Source: Pseudisothecium myosuroides (Eukaryota; Streptophyta; Bryopsida; Hypnales; Lembophyllaceae). Taken from it: 64,000 nucleotides of DNA. Position 1 is the first letter of the stretch, and each line of letters begins with the position of its first letter. The notes below the pieces were generated by a model, which was not told where the DNA came from, did no database searches, and saw nothing but the letters and a program-made list of their open reading frames with translations. A program made the translations under genes and the position numbers. Of this stretch, positions 11,346-24,177 are shown piece after piece. The stretch spans positions 16,058,001 to 16,122,000 of the forward strand of contig OX637297.1 of NCBI GenBank assembly GCA_951799445.1, written 5' to 3'.

Positions 11346-11805
11346 TTTTGGATGCAAGACAAATCTGTTAATCTTCTAGAAAAATCCCTTTTAGCTATAT
11401 GTTGCATGCTCTGTACATTGAACAATATCATGCTAAGCTCTTATACATGGGTCTTTGCCACATGTGTACACAAAGTAGTTGCTGGTTTTGATCAAATGGT
11501 GAATTTTTGGAAAAGTATATATGGATGTGTGATAGTACTTAAAATATCAGCACAACTTTGACATGGATAAGAGCTTAACAAGGCTCTAGTTGAGGATACT
11601 AAAGGAATCTAAATCTGGTCCTGAAAAATAGGGTTTTTGACTTAGAGAAGATTGGATGGGTGCCCAGGTCCTGGAATGTTCCAGAAAAAGTATTTTTTTT
11701 TTGGGTAATTAGGGTCTGACAGTAGCTCGACGCTCCCTTCCTGCATCGAGAACAGATCTGGGAACGGGCCTGAAATGGCCCTCCAATGCCCCCAAATCTC
11801 TTCTA

Positions 11806-12960
11806 ATGCTCACGTTCAAATAGAGTTGTCATAATACCCTAAACCCTTGGGGTAAATGCAACAATATTTTTGTAAACAATTATGAATCGTGACTTGGAAT
11901 ACACCTTCTTTTGATTTACGTATGTAATTCATTAGGAATATATAATATAATATGAAAATATGCACATGTAAATTTTTTTTGCAATCACACCAAATGTGTG
12001 GACCTTTGCATTGAATGCAACAACAATTTAGATAAATTTTGGACTTATGTTGGTTTAGAGTCCTAATTGATTAGAAGTAGAATATGAGAGCATTCACACA
12101 TAAACTATAATTTTGATAACACTAAATACAATTTGGGACTAAATCCAATATTATTTCTTTAATATTTAATCCCTTCTTAGGAATTGATTAGGAATAGAAT
12201 ATAAGATCATTTTCATTTATATGTAAATAGAGAATTATCATAACACTAAGTAATCCCATGGACTGAATGCAACAATTACTTTATTAAATTTTTGACTAAT
12301 TTAGAATATGTGCCCATATTTGATTTATGTGCATAATTGATTAGGTAAATCCTATAACAATATTAGCATGCAAAAATTAAAATTTCATATGAAAATTGAA
12401 TACATCATTGTCTATATTGAATTCAACACTCAATTTTTTTTTTTAAATTTTGACCCACGACTTAGTTTACCACCTCATTTGATTTATGTGCATAATTGAA
12501 TAGAACTATAAAATAGAATACTAATGCAAATTCACATGTGAAATTAGAATTGCAATAACACCAAGTATGTGCACCACTTGACAAAGTGCAACAATATTTG
12601 AAATAAAACGTGGACCTATAACTTAAAATATTCCCTCATTTAATTTACGTGCAAAATCAAGTAGGAAAACGATCTAAAGAAGAAACTGCATAATTGAAAT
12701 TGCCATAAATTGTTCAAAGTAGATAACTCTTTGTTCAAATACAAAATAATTTGTCCAACTATTCATCAGAAATAACAAGATTTGGTCAATAATCATTCTA
12801 AAGAAAACATCGGTTAAACCATCGGGTCAAAATATATTTCTTTCTCTTCAAAAGAAAAATAGGGAGTACTAAATACACCTTTGGACTTATTTCAATATTA
12901 TTTTTAGTATTTTTAGGTTAGTGTAAAATATATTTCCATATAATCTATAATTGTATATGC
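11806..12960. repeat. Diverged AT-rich satellite-like repeats, right part
   Basis: Continues the array of 7830-8653 with phrases such as CATTTGATTTATGTGCATAA and ATTAGAATTGCAATAACACC. The sequence at the break (TGCTCACGTTCAAATAGAGT) picks up within a unit. Confidence 0.6.
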
Positions 12961-13045
12961 AATTTTAATTTTGCAATGATATATATTAGTGTAAACACAT
13001 TTGATGATATTACTTTGGTATTAATATCATTATCATTATTTTTTT

Positions 13046-13050
13046 ATCTA

Positions 13051-13084
<34 letters not shown>
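13046..13084. repeat. (ATT)n microsatellite
   Basis: About 13 uninterrupted ATT units. The surrounding 12961-13734 sequence is AT-rich and shows no gene. Confidence 0.95.
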
Positions 13085-13734
13085 TTCTATTAATAAGTGT
13101 TACAAAAAATTCCAGCAATGTTCGAAATGAACTCTCATCCAATCATCATCCATAATAATATTATGCATTCACCCTAAACCATGGCTTAATAACTTTAATT
13201 ATAATTTTACATTGACTTTGTTGGATGAATAGAGAATTTTCTAGCAGATTACATCAAAGCTTTGGATGCTAATAAGGGAAACTAATTGAAAAGCTGCTGC
13301 GTGACAAATAGGGGTTCTTTTTTCGAACTCGCCTAGGTAGGTGGCAGGTCGTGAGTGGTTTGATTTTTCAAAAATTGGGGGGCAACTCTGGCGGGAGTAC
13401 TGTGCAGGCCAAATCGGACTTCACACCAACCCATTTGAACCGGGTGGTCAACAACCAGCCACCTCATCTAGTTATTTTAAGCCGCCTCATCATGCAAGGT
13501 TCCATTTCAATTAAATTATTGTTAAATGGCTCCTAAAGTGCGTTGTTAATTCAGCCTAATGTCAGTTGAGCGCTTCCCATTGGTGGATTCAAATCCACCC
13601 ATCCATTCCAATTGTATGCTCCAAAATAGTATCCGTGAACGAAGATTAAGTACAGACAAGTACTTAGTGGTAGTTAAAGTACTCACGAAATTTGCCACAA
13701 GTATAGGGGGTCTAGCGTACATTCACCCATATGC

Positions 13735-14275
13735 TTGCATAAAATTCTATTGTGGAAGGTATAATTGCTCTTAAGATTTAGATTTCACCATTGTTTTCAC
13801 TTCTTGCCCATTGCAAAATTCATCTTTACATGAAATAAAAAAATGGGGAATGAAATGGGCCCTGCCATTGAATGGCTCCATTTGAAGAATGTCGTGGAAT
13901 TTCATACATGCATGCATAATGTTCTATAGTGGAAGTTGTAAGTGGTCTTAAGATTTAGATTCTATCACTATTTTCACTTCGTGCCCATTGCAAAATCCAT
14001 CTTCACATGAAATTAAAAAAATGGGGAATGAAATGGGCCCTTCCATTGAGTGGCTTCATTTTTAAAATGTCGTGGAATTTCATACATGCATGCCTAAAGT
14101 TCTATTGTGGAAGTTGTAATTGCTCTTAAGATTTAGGTTCCACCACTATTTTCACTTCTTGCTCGTTGAAAAATCCATGTTTTGTGAAATTAAGGAATCG
14201 GTAATGAAATGGGCTCTACCATTGAATGGCTTCATTTTAAAATTTTTAGGGAATTTCATACATAAAACAGTACAT
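13735..14275. repeat. Tandem repeat, about 178 bp x 3
   Basis: Anchors TTCTATTGTGGAAG at 13745, 13922 and 14100 give periods of 177 and 178 bp. Each unit also holds TTTTCACTTCTTGCCCATTG and GGGGAATGAAATGGGCC. Confidence 0.92.
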
Positions 14276-14385
14276 GTCGGTATGAAAAAAAAATTTACAA
14301 GTTGTAATCAGTCCGCTTATGAAGTGAAGAGTCCTCAGCGGGAAAAGTCCATGCTACGTTTTCTGAAACTTACCACATACTCTAA
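14262..14385. repeat. Flanking repeat, left copy (partner 24916-25030)
   Basis: Shares ATGTCGGTAT, TATGAAGTGAAGAGTC and GCGGGAAAAGTCCATG with 24916-25030. The hAT-like element appears to have inserted into this repeat family. Confidence 0.7.
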
Positions 14386-14929
14386 AATGGTCCCCCTCGG
14401 TTCCGCGGTTCAAAGAACTCGCATTCCATAAATCGTACATAAGACAGTCAGGGTTGCTAGCATGTGAGCCTGTGAGCCCATAAGCTTGTGAGCGGGAATT
14501 TTTTTTTTGAAAAAAAAGGCTATAGGACCTATGACCGTGGATATAGGTAATTTTGATTTTCCAAAAATGTGAGTTTATTTTTCCAAAATTTAAAAAATCA
14601 TGTACAATTCTTTTAATAAAATCTTCATTGCAAAAAATAATTATACTTAATTTTGAATGAAATCACACAATGTAGAAATGTAAAAAAAAATAAATTATGC
14701 CCAAGATTTTATTATAAAATACACAAATCCAATCATAATGAAAATCAACACATAATACTTTGACTCATGAAATATGTCGATCTTATAAGTCTAAGTCACA
14801 ATGGACTTTATCATGGAATCTTCTATTGTAGTCTTTTGTAGATGACTCCAAAGTCTCTCTACTCTAGAATGCTGACCCATCTATAAATTCTACAACATTT
14901 AGAGCATACGCATTTTTTGCAAAAACTTT

Positions 14930-15974
14930 GGTTTAGATCAACCAGACTCCGTAAACTTTGTTTTTTGCCTTGTTCATCAACATGGTCTCTTCAATGGTGT
15001 AGCTAATTAACATGTTGTCCCTTCTAAGATCCAACTTTGCCTTCTTCATTGAAGTTGTGCGCTTGAAAGAGAAATTCAATTTCCCTTTCTCGCTAAGGTC
15101 CTTCATCAAGAAGGTGATTCTAAACTTCAGAGTCTGCAAGCATCAAAATAAATAAAACAATTTGTAGTGCCAAATGCCACTCTAATTATGACAAATTCCA
15201 AAAATCATACCATGGTGTGATGGTGGTAACATCCAAAGTTGAAGTCAAATGCACATGGTTGATCTCCAACCACATCTATCAATGTGAAGTGCGCCTCACA
15301 CAATTTTGCAATGATTATATTATTAAATTGCCGCACCATGAGTGAAAGACTATCATGCAGTCATGGTCCTGCAAATGCTTCTCTGTAAAAAGAAATGCCA
15401 ATTAAATGGCCTAATACTCTGGGTCTGAGTTCCAGTAGGCACCGTAGTTGCCGGAAAAGACACCTTCATAATGGGCATATTCTCTTGGCAATCAAAAAAT
15501 ATAAGGTCGACTAATGGCTAATGGGTTACTTCACCGTTATACGTGCGAGCCTTCTCTGCCGACAACTATAAACAAACAATTATCATATAGTCAATCAATA
15601 ATTACCATATAAAACATTCATGTCAATCATTCAATAATATAATCAATTTGCATATTTGAAATATTAATATTTATCTCTTCCTAAAACTCCATCACGTTGG
15701 TGTAGCAAGTCAGTGCCTCAATCTCCATGTTATCCATGATGTCAACAATGGAGACATTGAGGATCAATTCCTCAAAATTGACCTCTTCATCATCACCAAT
15801 GATTATTACTTTTGTACCTTGTGTAATCATGTCTTTCGTCAACTCTGAGAGTACTGCCTTCTTTTTCACTCCACTGTGAGATCCAACTTGCATGTGAGAT
15901 CCTTGGTCCACCGTAGAAGATGCTAGAACTTGTCCACAACCTTCAATTTTCTTCTTGCCTTTACTCTTCTCCAT
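14930..15974 (-). pseudogene. Unrecognised multi-exon gene remnant inside the hAT-like element
   Basis: Minus-strand pieces that look coding: 15974-15681 (MEKSKGKKKIEGCGQVLASS, then an acidic part with IIIGDDEEVNFEELIL); about 15560-15400, broken by a TAG; about 15350-15210 (FNNIIIAKLCEAHFTLIDVV, GDQPCAFDFNFGCYHHH); and 15139-14933 (LKFRITFLMKDLSEKGKLNF, ending KNKVYGVWLI). Plausible splice sites separate some of them. I recognise no domain. It could be part of the element's own coding capacity or a captured host gene. It reads outward toward the left terminus. Confidence 0.35.
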
Positions 15975-15979
15975 TCCCT

Positions 15980-17390
15980 TGTTCTCCAGCCATATGGATA
16001 AGAATAGAGAAAGACCCTCTTGAGCAATAGCATTTTTTTGCTAGAAACTCACGCTTGAAGTAACTACCAAAAATAAAAGGGAGTCATTAGTATCAAGTTT
16101 GCAACTACAAAAGCAAGAATTTCAAAATTCAACATTGCTACGAATGGTGATGTAGTAATATGAAATTAGACAATCATTTGATGGATCTTTGGACAAATAA
16201 TTGAAAGCATCGCAAAAAACATCATAAAATCATTGAAACAAAATGTGAAACATGTATAGAATTTTTGGAAAAACAAAAGTGAGGGTATTGTGAGGTACTT
16301 CATAAAAATCACTTGGATCCAATTAAGGTTTGGGAGGGTGCTCCTTGTACCCTCACTTTTGGCTTTGTCATTTAATTTCAATTGATTTTCTCCCTAGTAT
16401 AAAAATCATAGTTGTCCAAAGACAACAAGCGCCAACACACCTAGGCTAAAGTAATGACATAGTGAAAACTAGTCCAAGCTATGGCTATAGTCAATAAACA
16501 AGAATTTAGTAACTCTAGTAAGATGACAATTCCATTTAAGTGGAATCAATGTCAACACTACAATCTCAGTTTGAACTCCAGTGAATAAAAACCACTTTGT
16601 GTCTATCCACACTTATACTACAAGTACAATTACAAAACTCCTCAAATTGAGGACTAGAAATTGAGACTAAAGAATGCATCTAAGAGCCATACTTAGTACT
16701 ACAACTCTCGGAAGAGAATATGGATTGTTTGCTTTTTGTTTGGCTTTGGGTCACTAAACCCGACTTAGATATATCTATTCCACATAATCACAAGCACAAT
16801 TGCAAGCATCTTGAATGTCCTCTAGGCTTACCAAGTCTATATCTTTTTGTAGCAAGGACTCATTGCTCATTTCCACATGCTCTTTTTATAGGTCTAGGAG
16901 TCATGGGCACAGATTGGCCCAACACTACTACAACCTCCTCAATCACGCCTAGTACCATTCATGAAGAGGCTTGCCCAATATGACCTATTGTCCATTCCAT
17001 CTATACATGCCAAAAACTTTAAATTAGCTTTACAGACATGATCTAAAGATTAAGGTTCTAAACTAAAGTGAATAAATCAAACAACCGAGAAGATGAAAAT
17101 GACAACGCATTTTTACCAAGAGAGAGCAATACGACACAATTGTGTATGTACTAATAAACAAATATAATTGCAACGCACATGAGCATACTATAATCTCTGC
17201 TACAGTTCAATACATGAGGTATGTTCTAAAAAAACTCTTACAGTGAAAGCAAGATGTACGGATTGGTACACTTTCATATATTCAATGCATCTATAGGGTA
17301 CATCTGAGGAGGTGGTTGCTTCAAGTGACCACTAGGATTTAATTTCAAAAATTCACAACTCATTCTATTGACTCCTAAAGGACCAGTCTG
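15980..17390. other. Non-coding interval inside the hAT-like element
   Basis: AT-rich sequence with no supported gene. Open frames near 16166-16381 and 16720-16983 are short and show no domain. Confidence 0.4.
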
Positions 17391-17399
17391 TATTTTTAG

Positions 17400-18310
17400 C
17401 AACACAGCGATTTTGGGCAAGTACCTGTGACTAGAAATTTACATATTTTAGGCTGAAATTTTAATAGAAGGTGGGAACAAGGAATATCTTTCATATGCAC
17501 TAAATTTCATGACATTTGGAAACATGAGTAAAAAGTTATGGCCTAATGTGTTACTTTTTTGGTAAATGGGCAGTCTGAGTAGATCTGAAAAAATCACTTT
17601 TTTCAAAAATAGAAATTTGAATTAAATTTTTTTTAATATATACGTGGAAAGCTTTGGATCATTCCATTTCCATCAATGAGATGAAAGTTATGAGGAGTTT
17701 TTGTTTGCAAGTAGTTATGGATTCTCTACTCTAAAATAAACTTTGAAGTTGTTTGTTTCACTCAATTTTCAATTTTTTTGAAAAAAATAGAATATAGGAT
17801 GTAGATTGTTTATGATAACATTACAACCATTGGAATTGACATTTTTCGATTCCAGTAATTTACTTCTTAAAAATTTAGTATTTTGATTCATTCTCTACTT
17901 CTTTCTACTTTCTATTTTTTCCTATATGTTGTACAATTCCAAATGGTTTGAAAAATTTTAAGCATGTAGCCAACTTGTTTAGGTAAATGAATTCAAAGAA
18001 GCATCACCATTTTGGACATTTCTTCATACAAATGTGACCTTTTGAAGTGCAACTGCCCTATTTTTCTCAGGGACAAAAAATGATTTCTGCCAATTCAAAC
18101 GCTAATATGTTCCAATCTGTACGGTGGAAAATCTTGAAATTGTTTCCAGATCTTTTAAAACTAGCATACTATAAGATCCTATGGTTATATGTGTCCAATT
18201 TTTTTTCTAAAAATTTGGTACTTATACTAGAAATGACAATTTTGGAGCATTTTTGGTGAGAACATAGTCAAGGAACTTTCGGTGTTAAGGTCCAAAACAT
18301 TTGAAACAAC
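17400..18310 (+). repeat. Dispersed repeat, copy 1 (inverted partner 37740-38490)
   Basis: Phrases such as GGAAAGCTTTGGATCATTCC, GTTATGAGGAGTTTTTGTTT and ACCATTGGAATTGACATTTT recur as reverse complement near 38380, 38320 and 38190. The copies are old and diverged, and no coding frame survives. Confidence 0.75.
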
Positions 18311-18744
18311 ATGGATTAGATGCCAATTCCATTTTTCTTCCAACTAAAATTAAGCAAAAACCAATCCAAAAATTCTAGCTTGCCCCCAAATGCAAACAAC
18401 TTTGTCAAAGCAAGGTTTCAAGTTTCAACTACAAAAATTTGTAACTCATTCCACAAAGGTTCAAAACATTGTAAACGACTTGGATAAAATTCTAGTTCCA
18501 ATATTCTTCCTCCAGGTACCCCCAAAACCGGTCACTCATAGGAACAACAATTTTCAATTTTCCTCAAGTGCAATATTAAATTTTCTTCGGACATACATTG
18601 CAGTAGTGATGAGAGTGACAAGTGGGCATGACCAGAGTCACGAAAAAAAGTGTCAAGAGCTGCAAGCGCAACCAAAGTGAAGGACTTCCTAGGCTTGTTG
18701 GGAGGGACAGGTGCCCCTACAAGTATAGGTAAGCTTACTAACAA

Positions 18745-18850
18745 AAGTAAAATAATACCATTTTTATGGGTACTGGAAGGTACCCCCCAGACCATTGTTG
18801 GGTCCGACAGTGGTTTGAAAAGTACCTCCAAGTACCCCTCAAATCGGTAA
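18745..18850. repeat. Diverged outlying palindrome related to the 139-bp array
   Basis: Reads GGGTACTGGAAGGTACCCCC, then CAGACCATTGTTGGGTCC, then inverted GACAGTGGTTTG and AAGTACCCCTCAAATCGGT. The fold matches the units at 19008-19513. Confidence 0.6.
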
Positions 18851-19000
18851 TTTCGAAAACCTAAACCAATATGTTTCCTTCAAATCGTCGCACACCACTT
18901 TTATAAAGGCGGAGCGTCCCCTCGATTGGCTCAACACGAGACATGCGTACTGGGAACTCCCAAATATTAAGGTGTGTCTTCTAACTAAACTTAAAAAATA

Positions 19001-19550
19001 ATAATAACCGATTTTGGGGGTAGCGCGAGCTACACCCAAAACCATTGTCGGACCCAACAATGGTTTGGAGGGTAGCTCGTGCTACCCTTAAAATCAGTCA
19101 TTGGTCATGGAACAGCTTTGTTATTTCATCATTCTCTAAATAATAACTGATTTTGGAGGTAGCGCGAGCTGTGCCCAAAACCATTGTCAGACCTGACGGT
19201 GGTTTGGAGGGTAGCTCGTGCTACCCCCAAAATCGGTCATTGGTCATGGAACAACTTTGTTATTTCATCATTCTCTAAATAATAACCGATTTTCGGGGTA
19301 GCGCGAGCTATACCCAAAACCATTGTCGGACTCAACGGTGGTTTGGATGGTAGCTCGTGCTACCCCCAAAATCGGTCATTGGTCATGGAACAGCTTTATT
19401 ATTTCATCATTCTCTAAATAATAACCGATTTTGGGGGTAGCGCAAGCTATGCCCAAAACCACTATCGGACCCGATGGTGGTTTGGAGGGTAGCTCGCGTT
19501 ACCCCCAATATCGGTCACCTTTCATGGAACAGACCTATAATTTCATCATT
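19001..19550. repeat. Tandem array of palindromes, 139 bp x 4
   Basis: CCGATTTT anchors at 19008, 19147, 19286 and 19425 give an exact 139-bp period. Each unit is a near-perfect inverted repeat of about 90-95 bp: CCGATTTTGGGGGTAGCGCG then CCAAAACCATTGTCGGACC, mirrored by GGTTTGGAGGGTAGCTCGTG then CTACCCCCAAAATCGG. A 45-bp spacer (CATTGGTCATGGAACAGC) follows. Substitutions tend to keep the fold. Confidence 0.93.
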
Positions 19551-19559
19551 TGACTTGGA

Positions 19560-20000
19560 TTTGGCGCGCGCCGAGTGCGCCGAGTGGTTTCACCCACATC
19601 ACAAACTCGGATGTTACAATACTGAATTTGTTTTAATGGGAGCAATTGGGTCCTCCAACAATGAGCAGTTCAACAAGTTAAAACAAAAAATATTTTCAAA
19701 ATGGAGGAGCACGCGCGCAAGGACGTCACGCGTGCCTCAGGCGTTGCAGCGTCAAGAACAATAACAGGTATGCTATTAATGATCTCAAGTTTTTTGTTTC
19801 CCCCTAAATGTTTCTATTGTGAAATACTAGTCGATTAACGTTTCTCAAGGCAAGACTTTTGTGAGCGCGATTGTGGACGAGTAACTGCGGTAGCCTTTCC
19901 GCGCGGCGCGTCAAGATTACAAAAGTAGTGAATGACACTTGCCTTTCGTGAAAGACAAATTTTGGGGTAGCTCGCGCGCAACGAGGGTTGCAGTGGCGTC
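19560..20000. other. CpG-rich patch
   Basis: Local clusters of CG (GGCGCGCGCCGAGTGCGCCG, GCACGCGCGCAAGGACG, CCGCGCGGCGCGTC, GCTCGCGCGCAACGAG) in otherwise AT-rich DNA. It may be an unmethylated promoter-like relic or a recent insertion. No ORF with a recognisable domain. Confidence 0.5.
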
Positions 20001-21479
20001 ATCAACTGAAGGTAAGATTGTGTCGTTCGTTCAAAAAATTGCAATGCTTGACCGATTATGGGTGTCAGTGACACTTCTGCAAGTCGTATTCCTCATTTGT
20101 TGCATTGTGAGGACTCTTCCTTTTTGACAGACAACACGTTTTTGTGATTGTCAGGGTGGAATCTGATAAGAGAGACAGCACAAAGTTTGGCATGCAATTG
20201 AAAAGTTTGGTTTAGGGTTTGATATGACCTATTATGAATCATGTATGTTTTTTGGATTTGCTTTCAATTGCGAAGGGAGTTTGAAGAGGTAGTCTAGGCT
20301 CTGGATATCTTTGGTCGAACCCTGTCATGAATACTTAGAATAGGTCTGCAAATTCTATTTAGATGCCCTGCTTTTGAACGATAGGTGACTGCAAAATAAT
20401 TATATTATCCTATTTTGCAGTATAAGCCCTAAAGTATTTGAGTTTTTGGAAGAGACAATAGGCAACCCTGTTTCCATTTGAAGATCAGGTTGCCATAGAG
20501 AATTTGTCAAGTCATGCTTACACGTCTTGCTAATGTGTCTAACTAAGTGAATGAATAGATGGATTGCTGTTGGAAACAGGGTTTGATATATGAGGTTTGA
20601 TCGTAATGGTTAGGGTGTGCTTTTACCTCAGTTTGTTGTTGTAGCTCTCGTTAGTTTTGTTCTGTTAGTGCTATGTATAGTTGAAAAGAACCAAGACGAT
20701 TCCAGCTGTTGATCCATGGATTTACAGTTTTCTCCTTGATTTTGTCGCTCATATATGAGGGGCAGGTGTGGTTTGTTAAGCCATAATATCAAGCTAAATA
20801 GACTCTGTGGAAGCCTCTTATTTATTATGGTGCTTAATCATCTAGTGGCATTCTTGGTTCTCCTTGAACAGATTTACAGGTTAATTCCTTGTACAATCTG
20901 CAACACTCTTGAAACTTAAGAAACAATCTAAAGAAGATATCTTTTGCGCCATTTTCAGCATTTTAATCAACATGTAGGAGTGTGATTATTTTTTAGATTG
21001 ATACGCTGTACATCTGAAGAGAGATCACTTAAGAGTACAAGTGCCAAACTCTCTTGAGATCTAATTTCTTATGCAATTTCAAAGAGGGATGTACTGTAGA
21101 CTACTAAACTCGACAGTAGACAGTTGACATGAAGTCTAGCGATGAATGCTTGGCTTGGAAATTATGTCAAGATTTGATCTTCCTTTCAATCTGCAAATGT
21201 GAGCTTTGCAAGTGTTGTTGATTCACTCTACACGAATCGCATGGGTTATCACTGTAGAATATTTACAAGATTGATATTTTGATATTCCATTGAAATGACA
21301 ATATTTGCAGGTCAATTTGTTATCGTTTCAGTTGATGGGCAATTTCAAGAGTCTGAATCAAATGCTATGCAGCTCACTACGATTATCCTCCCTGTTTGAA
21401 CAACTGCATCTTTTGGAGAATCTGATCAGTATGGCTTGTATTAATGTTCATTTGAATATGTGATTTGCAGGCCTTTTAT
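20001..21479. other. Non-coding interval
   Basis: No supported gene. T-rich, intron-like sequence with several TTTGCAG-type acceptors. Confidence 0.35.
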
Positions 21480-21592
21480 AAAGGTAAGTGCATCGGCACT
21501 ATTGTCTGCAAGATGGGGCAACACCAAAACATCATCTGTGGTTATATTGACAATCATGCTTGTTGTTGTGAATCAACACCGAGGAAAGGGCA
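21480..21592 (+). pseudogene. Possible internal exon, unknown protein
   Basis: Open between an acceptor-like TTTGCAG and a donor GGGCATTG/GTAAGC. One frame reads ALLSARWGNTKTSSVVILTI then MLVVVNQHRGKGIG, with a short hydrophobic stretch. Two frames are open, so the reading is uncertain. Confidence 0.25.
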
Positions 21593-21599
21593 TTGGTAA

Positions 21600-23830
21600 G
21601 CATATCAATGTAAAATCTTGATCATAAACACATTTCATTTTTATATCTCCTTCACTATATATGAGGTATTGACTAAGAGATTCATTTTAGTTTTCTTCTG
21701 AGTAATCAGTTTAACTTGGGATTACTTGCATTGTTGTTGAGTAGTTATATTCAAGAATCTGCTTTGGTTGTCATCCAAGTCTTTGGAAACATTGAAATTT
21801 TATTCATACACTTGAGAGCATCCTATAGCTACAAAACTGGTGACTTGTTGTATTCAAGTCATGTATGATACCGGATGTTATGAGGTATAGGTATGCTAAC
21901 CCATTTGGGTGAGAAGATTAGAATTTTCTAGGAAATACAAGTAGGGTTGTTTGCCACCTGCTTATGCACACTCTGTAAGATTGTTTCTCCTTCATGGTGT
22001 TGTGATTTTTGATGTGTTGGGACTTATGACAGGTAACTATGGAAGCTGAGGTGACGAATTTAGGAGCTCAAGCACTATGTAGCAATGATGCTTGATTTAG
22101 ATAAATTAGCTATTCCCTTCTCTAGGTATGGAACTGGGGTAGGTAGAATTGTCATGAATATATAATTTGAGACTACCCTGATGGTGTATAATTTCAATAA
22201 TCATCTTGCATCTATTTGAGGTGCATGAGATATAATTGTTTTTGTAAGTTGATTGTATTCAGATTTGGTTGCTGGTTTGTTGGTAAGAATCTGTCCTTGA
22301 ATCCGATTTTTGTTCCTCTTTAATATTTCACTTTTGAAAACTCTGCATGTGTGGTTAATTTAGGAGAAGATCCACTATTCACACTCAAAATGTAAATTGT
22401 TTTCATTCTCTTGTCACTCGATGTGTAAGAACTTGTGCAGGAATTGGCTTCTAAAGTACTCCCTTGCTCGAGCGCCACTCTTTTCATTTAGTGTGTATCC
22501 ACGTGTGTGCATCAATGATTTAATGAGGGTATCAACAAATTTGATGCTTAAAGATCCGCATGGCACAGCTACAAACACCAACTAAAATCACAACGCCACG
22601 CAACCACCAAAAGAAATGGTGGAATCTTTGAAACTAGATTCCACTACACGGCTTTGATATTATTCTTTGAAGAAGTTGTACTTGATGTAGATGTGTACTC
22701 ATACTGAAAGAGCATTGTCATAGTCTATTTTGATTATGCACCCATACTTTTGAATTTCTTCCATTGTAGCCATCTGCCTAAAAGAGATCCTCTCATTGTA
22801 GTCTGTTGCAGTTGTGGGCAAGAATTAAGGTAAGTGAGCCCATTGTAGGTAAAATTGTAATGGTGGTGCACGTTCAAGTTCTGAAATGTACATTTTGAAT
22901 ATGATTTTGCACACAATGGACTCACTTACCTTACCTACCAATGTGTACATCTTATTGTTGGAGAACTCAATTTGCTTTTCAAAGTACTTTGCATCGTAGA
23001 GATATTATTTTAAACCAACTCAAAGCTAAATTACGTCATTGATGTCCTTTAGATATAATTAATAATTAGTGGAATATATCCTTGCAATACATAATGATTT
23101 TGATCAAATCTCCTGTCAAATCTACACTAAGCCACTTGATCACTTATGCTTGATTATTGCCACAAATCTAGTTATCAGTGTCCAAGCTCAAAGAGATTTG
23201 TATCAACATTCACTCTTATATAGGGCCACATTGTCAATCATATAAGTTTGTCTTATATTTAAAAATGGAGGTGGGAAACTTTGTTAAAAAAATCCAATTT
23301 TATTGTATTGAACAGTATGGTAAGAGTCAGGTAGAAAGAAAGTTTAATTACCATACTATACTTCAAATAGTCTAAAATGGTCATCATCACTTTGCATCCA
23401 TCCATCTCTAAAATCAATATGTACATATGTTAAAGAAACAATTTTAGAACATATACCAAAAAAATCTTTAACCTTTCATAAATTTTGCATACGGTACTCA
23501 AATATTGAGTTCTTTCGTAGGTTGAAACTTTCTTTCACTTGCCACCAAGAAAATATGAAAATCTGACCAATCATATACTAGACAAGTGGGACAGTGCTAG
23601 CACCATTAGAAGACAAATAGTATGTGGGAGTGACACTGCTTCCTTTTTTGGCCTAGATACAAAGTATCGTTGGAGACTAGGGTAGACCATAACAAAAATG
23701 AGTATCAAATTATAGTGGGTATGTTTTCCGCGTGCACATGCCCGGATTTTGAGAATACTAATGTTTTTGCTATTGGAGGTCATCAACAGTATGTGAATTG
23801 CTTGTACTTGTACTACTTGTACTAATACTT
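21600..23830. other. Non-coding interval
   Basis: AT-rich. CTCACTTACCTTACCTACC near 22920 is the partial reverse complement of GGTAAGTGAGCCC near 22830, giving a small inverted repeat of about 100 bp. Nothing else is supported. Confidence 0.35.
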
Positions 23831-23837
23831 TTGCAGG

Positions 23838-23940
23838 ATGGACATCTATGGTGACAAATTCATTTATACATCAAGTTATGGCTTTAACAAGTTGAAGCTT
23901 CTTCTACTTCAAGCAAGGATCATTGTTGTTCCAGAGTAAG
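23838..23940 (+). pseudogene. Possible terminal exon, unknown protein
   Basis: After TACTTTTGCAG the frame reads MDIYGDKFIYTSSYGFNKLK then LLLLQARIIVVPE and stops at TAA. Composition is protein-like and the acceptor is good. No partner exon is assured, though the exon candidate near 21480 is on the same strand. Confidence 0.3.
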
Positions 23941-24177
23941 GATGGCCACATTCATCTATGTACTTCATTTGTAATGTATTAATTTACATTTGGTATGATT
24001 GAAATGATGTGAAGATATAGAATGGAAAATGTTTTTCATTCATGTAGTATGGGAGTATATGTCATTATTCAAATGTTTTGAAGTAAGAAGGTATGAATGG
24101 CTACAAACTACAATGTTGATCCCTAATCCAGTAACGCATATATGAATATGAAATCAATTTTTAAAATATTTTTAATT

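Larger units (their letters stand above)
8654..11805. mobile_element. 3.2-kb insertion with short inverted termini
   Basis: The left end reads GAAGAGATTTGAGGGC and the right end is its near reverse complement (GCCCCCAAATCTCTTC). It splits a satellite array that continues on both sides. A TA dinucleotide flanks each end, so a TA duplication is possible; no longer duplication is seen. The interior has a CT-rich tract (8768-8800), an AT dyad near 8890-8930 and a direct repeat pair (9855-9965, 11230-11345). No transposase was seen, so it is probably non-autonomous. The class is unassigned. Confidence 0.5.

Noticed and set aside
13582..13599. GGTGGATTCAAATCCACC as a tRNA T-arm
   Set aside because: It is a perfect small hairpin with a B-box-like core, but no acceptor, D or anticodon arm can be found around it.
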